DNA from: Strigops habroptila
Taxonomy: Eukaryota > Chordata > Aves > Psittaciformes > Psittacidae
Length of the DNA stretch: 64,000 bases
Direction of reading: 5' to 3'
Assembly (NCBI RefSeq): GCF_004027225.2
Contig: NC_044282.2
Location: 66,263,225 to 66,327,224 of the forward strand
Part shown: positions 59,622 through 64,000 of the stretch, piece by piece
Layout of the letters: the number at the start of each line of letters is the position of its first letter
How positions within the stretch are numbered: the first letter of the stretch is position 1
Made by a program: the position numbers and the translations under genes
Notes under the pieces: model-generated
Database searches by the model: none
Seen by the model: only the letters and a program-made list of their open reading frames with translations
What the model was told of the DNA's origin: nothing

Positions 59622-62600
59622 CGTCTTTCCTGAACGTCCTGGCGGCCTCGTGCCCGCCGCTCTGGAGAGGTCCGGCCAGCCGGGCGCTGGCTCCCTGCGA
59701 GCTTTAGGTAAGCTTTTCATTAGGCATATTCACCTCCGCAGCAGCACTTAACCGCTGGCGGTCGTCATCGCCCAACCAGGGCTTCTCACCCTCTTCTCGC
59801 TCCCACAGCTCAAGAGTGATATTGTTTTTAACTCTGCCTGGGGAAGAAAATTGGGAAGCTTTATGGTGCCAGGGATTTGGGGATGGATTCGGCTGAGGTG
59901 GCTCAGAGAAGGCTCAGCCAGGCTGTGAGGCTGCCTGCACCGTCTGAGGAGGCTGTGGTTTGGGCATCGCATTTCCCAGGTGAATATGGCATTAGGCTTC
60001 CCCTGGTATCCATCCTCCTCTCAGTAACCTGAGCGTTTTGTTTTGCGATGGTGGTTTGCTGTCCTGACGTGCTCCCTGCATGGATAGTTTCTTCCATGTC
60101 CACTGATAAGCCAGTTTTTAAAGACAGTGAGGAAATCTGGATTAACTTTTTTCAGCTGGTATTTCCGACCATAAAGCCAAGATTGAAAACTAACTTGTAG
60201 GAGAACTAATTTACCTGGTGAAAATAATCATGGTAAGATACATTTGGAAGCTGTTTTATATTCTTGCATGATGTTCGCTGAGCTAGAGTTTTTGTTAGAG
60301 GTATTTTTGGGTGTCTTCTAGACCTTATAAGTAACCTATTTATTTACTTTTCACTGGAAAAGCCGTGTGTGCAAATGCTGCGCTGTGTCGCACGCTTGCC
60401 GTTGCCCCTTCCATTCATAGTAAAATTTACAAGGCTTCTTGCATTAGTGAGCAGTTTGCTATTGGAGCCTTTCCTAGAAATACAGAATTCTATTTCACCA
60501 AAGTATTGTCTTTCCTCTTCAATCAGAGCCGAGGTGAGCTATTTTCTCAAGGACTCTCCAGGCATCTATATGATATTCCCACTTGGGCAGATCATCTCCA
60601 AAACTGCATTACTTACTCCTCCGTTCTGAAGGGCCATTGCAGTAAATTAAAATTCTCATATTAGCATCAGTGGGATTTGAATTTGGCCATCTAATTTTGT
60701 TTGCAGCTTTGGCTTTTTTCTTTTTTATTTTTTTTATTATAAAGCAAATATATATCCAGACACTCTTTGCTGAAATAAACCGTCCAACAATAAGAGGGGT
60801 AATTCTTCATTTACTTAAAAGAACTGCCTGTTTTAACTTCAGAAATACATGACCAAGAGTAAAGCTACAGCTGATGCCATCACAGGCAGTGTACTGTATT
60901 CAAACAGCTGTACAAAATGAAAAGCTGCGGTATTAATCCTGCCATTCACCGTTTATTTAAGTTTTCCAAGCTTCTCTCATATGGGCATGGCATCAATACC
61001 TAATTATGCCTCCATTAGAGTTACTGGGCCCTTAATACAGAAAATTATTGTATTTAAAATTTGGATAGCTGCATCAATGTAATCTAAGATTCTTGCAGCT
61101 GGCACACGTTCAGGGAAGGCAAACTTTACTTTGTAATTTTCTTTTCATTCATTTGGTCTTAAGGTTTTGATCCGGTTTTGTTGTGATCGAGAAGGTCAGA
61201 TCATCGCTGGTGTTTTTAATGCTGGCTTTAAATAGCTCCATTTAGGGCTGTGTAGCTCTAGGGAGGGGAGGAGAGGAGCAGATTAAAAACTCTGCGGCTT
61301 TGTCTGTCCTGTTTGCCAGGGTGCAGGGCTACGGCTGTCTGTGCAAATAGAAATGGTAGAAGTGAATGTCTGAAGCCCGGCGCGCAAGGAGTTTGGTCTC
61401 GTCAGCACAAGCTGTGGTTTATCTGTGGACGTGAAAGCCCTGAACCCTCTCTTGGGTGTCCATATGCTACCATTTCTGTTGGGTTGGGGTGTGCAGAGGA
61501 TTCAGGTGGGATATCACCTGCTTGCTAATGCAGCAACCCAAGGTGCAGCACTTACGTGCACAGTGACTGCTTGCTGAGACCCGGCTCCATTCAGTAAGCT
61601 AAGTATTAACCATGGCCAGTCCCTTGCTAGAAACCCTCCTGGGAGGGCACAAATGCTGGAGACTCAGTAGGTGGCACTTTGGTTTTAGGCTTGAGCCAGT
61701 GCAGAGGATCCCTCTGCTCCATGGAGTGCAGGCACAGGGATGTGTTGTGCCATGGTGGCCATGGTGCCCAAGCTCCTCCAGTCGCCCCTGTGCCACAGAG
61801 GTACCTTGTGTAGGTTGAGTTGGCCAGATTTTTTATGAGGGGAGTGTCTGTGTGGCTTGCAGTTTGTAAACCTTCTCTTGCATACTGTTGGGCAGTGTTA
61901 TGGGGGAGTACCTCTGCTGCATCCTGGACACGGTTGTGTTTCAGTGGTGGGTACAGCTGTGTCACCACAAGGTTGTTTGAAGTCACAACTTGGTGCTCTC
62001 CTTTGCTTGTGTTCACACAGACTTTTTGGGCAGTGCTTGACATGAACAGTGGCTCAGTGGCTGAGTGACGCCACTGGGCATCACTGCAGCAGGAGAGTGA
62101 CGGTGGCGGGGAGAGAAGCCTTTCAAGCACACGGGTGCACTGGCAGCAGGCAGCTTCCCTGTGCTGCCTACTCTTTGCGGGGATGCTCAGGAAGAGGTGC
62201 CTGGTGTTTGCATGGTTGCTCAGGAAGAGATACCCAGGGCTCGCTGCCCACACACAGTGCTTTAGCCATTCATTCTCTCCTTTGCCCCTGTCTGCCCAGA
62301 GGATTTTGCACTGTGTTACCCCAGGAGGCTCCTGGCCCTCCTCCCTAAAACTGTTGCGCAAACCAGTTTTACTAGCGTGGCTTCCACCTACTAGGGGAGC
62401 GTCGTCGTGCTTTGCTCATGTCCCTGAGGCCTGTGGCAGTGCTTCGTGTCATGGCTTTGTAAAGCGAGCATGGTATGTACAAATGCCTCTTCCTACGTTT
62501 ATATAACCCCTGTGAGGGATCTCTTTTTTTTATTACTATTCCTTAAAGCCAAAGTGATGGTATGCATGTGACTAGTATGTGCAGGGAGGATTCATTTTGT

Positions 62601-64000
62601 CCTTAAATGCAAGTCAAGCTGGGGTTTTGTCTGCAGTAACAAGTGAGAGATCCTTTGGGTGAGAACTGATACAGTGATGCTGGAGGGGCAGTGTTGGGGA
62701 ATGCCACTCTGATGATGGCAGGAGACAGAAGGGGAGATGTGGATGCTCTTCCCAGGTCTGCCGCTGAGATTTTGGGGTGATGTGATTAGTTGCTCAGGAG
62801 CTAGGATTTTTTACTTCTTCTCCTCCAGTATCATCAGGTAGGGTTGATACCTTAATTTATATGTCATACAGTGATAGCAGAGTATAAGAGATTGACAAAA
62901 ATAAAAAGTGATATGTTGAAGTAATGAATTATTTCACTCTGTGGATAGTTTAAATAGCATAAGGAAAGCAAAACATTTATTTGCTGAGGAAGGACTATGC
63001 TGAATCGAAAGGCTGAAGGTTGTTTTTCGTGGCTTTTTGTGTTGATTTTGCCCTCTTCTGCAGTCTTCTGAGTAATTACCACTTTAAAAATGTATTTAAA
63101 GGAGGGAGGAGATAAACTTTAGCACTGTATGGAATAAGTGGCAGTGTCAGCAGTAACTTCTGCTGAAGGAAGGAGCAGAGCTCTGGAGTTGACTGGAAGC
63201 ATTTGTGGGGTGGTGGCTGATCTGTCTGTCCCAAGGTCTGCCCATACCAAGGCACGGGTCCATGTGGGGCCATGCCATGAGCTCTACGCTGCTACAAGCC
63301 TCACTGGGCACTCCAAGACCTCCCTGGGAGGTCCAGCGAGGCCACACAGACCTCGCAGCCCAACTTTTTCGGGTGACACTGGCAGCCAGCCGTGCTTCCA
63401 AGCATCCCTCAATGAGCGGGTGGAGGCGTTGGGGAGCCACGGCCACCTCAGCCTGGTGAACCACCCCTGGAGCTCGCTGTCCTCTGGCTTCCACAGCCCA
63501 GGCTCGGTGTGTTTTGTGGCCGCTGGCTCGCTGGCATGTGGCTCACAGAGCCAGGCCACTCGACCGCATCTGCCTCGCTGCAGATTGGGCTTGTTGTGAA
63601 AGGGTAGAAAGTAGAGGAGCTGATCTGTGGAAGGGTTTGGCCATGAGCGTTGGAAAATGTGAATCACAGGGATTCCAGTTTTAAGCCTTCTGGAGATAAC
63701 GGGCAGCACGTACCAGAGTGCGTGACTTGCAGAGAGCCTTAAAAAACAAGGCGGCGCCCTCAAGATTAAGCAAACGTTTTATAATCAGGAACATATTTTA
63801 TACCCAGTGCGGCCTGTGCAGGTATCATATCCATTCAGATGAAAAGGTGTAGCTGGAGCTTAGCTAATTATACTGCAATTTAATTTTGGTGTTGAACAAC
63901 ACTGCGAGGCGAGCGGGCTCTTGAATCCTGCTAACAATGTGCCGTAGTCAAAATATGCTGACTCCGAATGGCGTCTGTTGTCAGTTAGCTAAAAAGACCA
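59622..64000 (+). other. MEIS1 intron 6, remainder to window end
   Basis: MEIS1 exon 7, which begins with codons for Pro-Ser-Trp-Asn-Arg in other vertebrates, was not found. The intron therefore exceeds 11.2 kb. The parts at 61600-62500 and 63130-63600 are richer in GC and give long frames on both strands (244 codons on the minus strand, 153 on the plus strand) with no recognised motif. A small 33-bp-period duplication of GCTCAGGAAGAG lies at 62185-62229. Confidence 0.65.

Noticed and set aside
63138-63763. 153-codon plus and 159-codon minus frames near the window end
   Set aside because: They overlap each other on opposite strands in GC-richer intron DNA, with no recognised motif.
52787-64000. 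Search for MEIS1 exon 7 (Pro-Ser-Trp-Asn-Arg... linker exon)
   Set aside because: No matching codons next to a splice acceptor were found on the + strand. The exon must lie beyond 64000.

Overview
The window looks like vertebrate nuclear DNA, most likely from a bird. The only autonomous-type transposon recognised is one truncated CR1 LINE (23236-23848). Repeats are sparse, introns are short, and the single protein-coding gene has vertebrate exon-intron structure. I infer bird rather than turtle or crocodile from the low repeat load and compact introns. The species cannot be named from the sequence alone.

Layout. (1) Bases 1 to about 38000 are gene-free. This is AT-rich intergenic DNA upstream of the gene, with a few tandem duplications, three or four degenerate palindromic repeats and the CR1 fragment. 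(2) From about 38000 to 43560 CpG-rich patches alternate with AT-rich islands, and a 250-bp polypurine tract lies at 40562-40815. (3) About 43780 to 45300 is a dense CpG island with paired CCAAT boxes, GC boxes and an ETS site. It is followed by a low-complexity T-, A- and GA-rich leader with a PBX-MEIS composite site and two short upstream ORFs. (4) Six coding exons on the + strand, at 46119-46130, 47819-48045, 49652-49793, 50287-50337, 51172-51222 and 52640-52786, encode residues 1-210 of the TALE homeodomain transcription factor MEIS1. All junctions obey GT-AG and the phases join without a break. (5) From 52787 to the end is intron 6. It holds a second CpG island (54235-55315), conserved-looking AT-rich sequence and a hairpin MITE-like repeat at about 59472-59621. 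The exons for the linker, homeodomain and C-terminus lie beyond the window.

The protein half present here is the PBX-interaction (MEIS homology) region, and a PBX-MEIS type site sits just upstream of its start codon, so autoregulation is a reasonable inference. The main sequence-level surprise is exon 2. Its first 62 codons all end in G or C, and the protein carries about ten changes, mostly to Ala, Pro, Gly or Glu, relative to the mammalian protein as I remember it. I found no evidence of an undescribed gene system. Every other long open frame looks like chance in GC-rich or low-complexity DNA.
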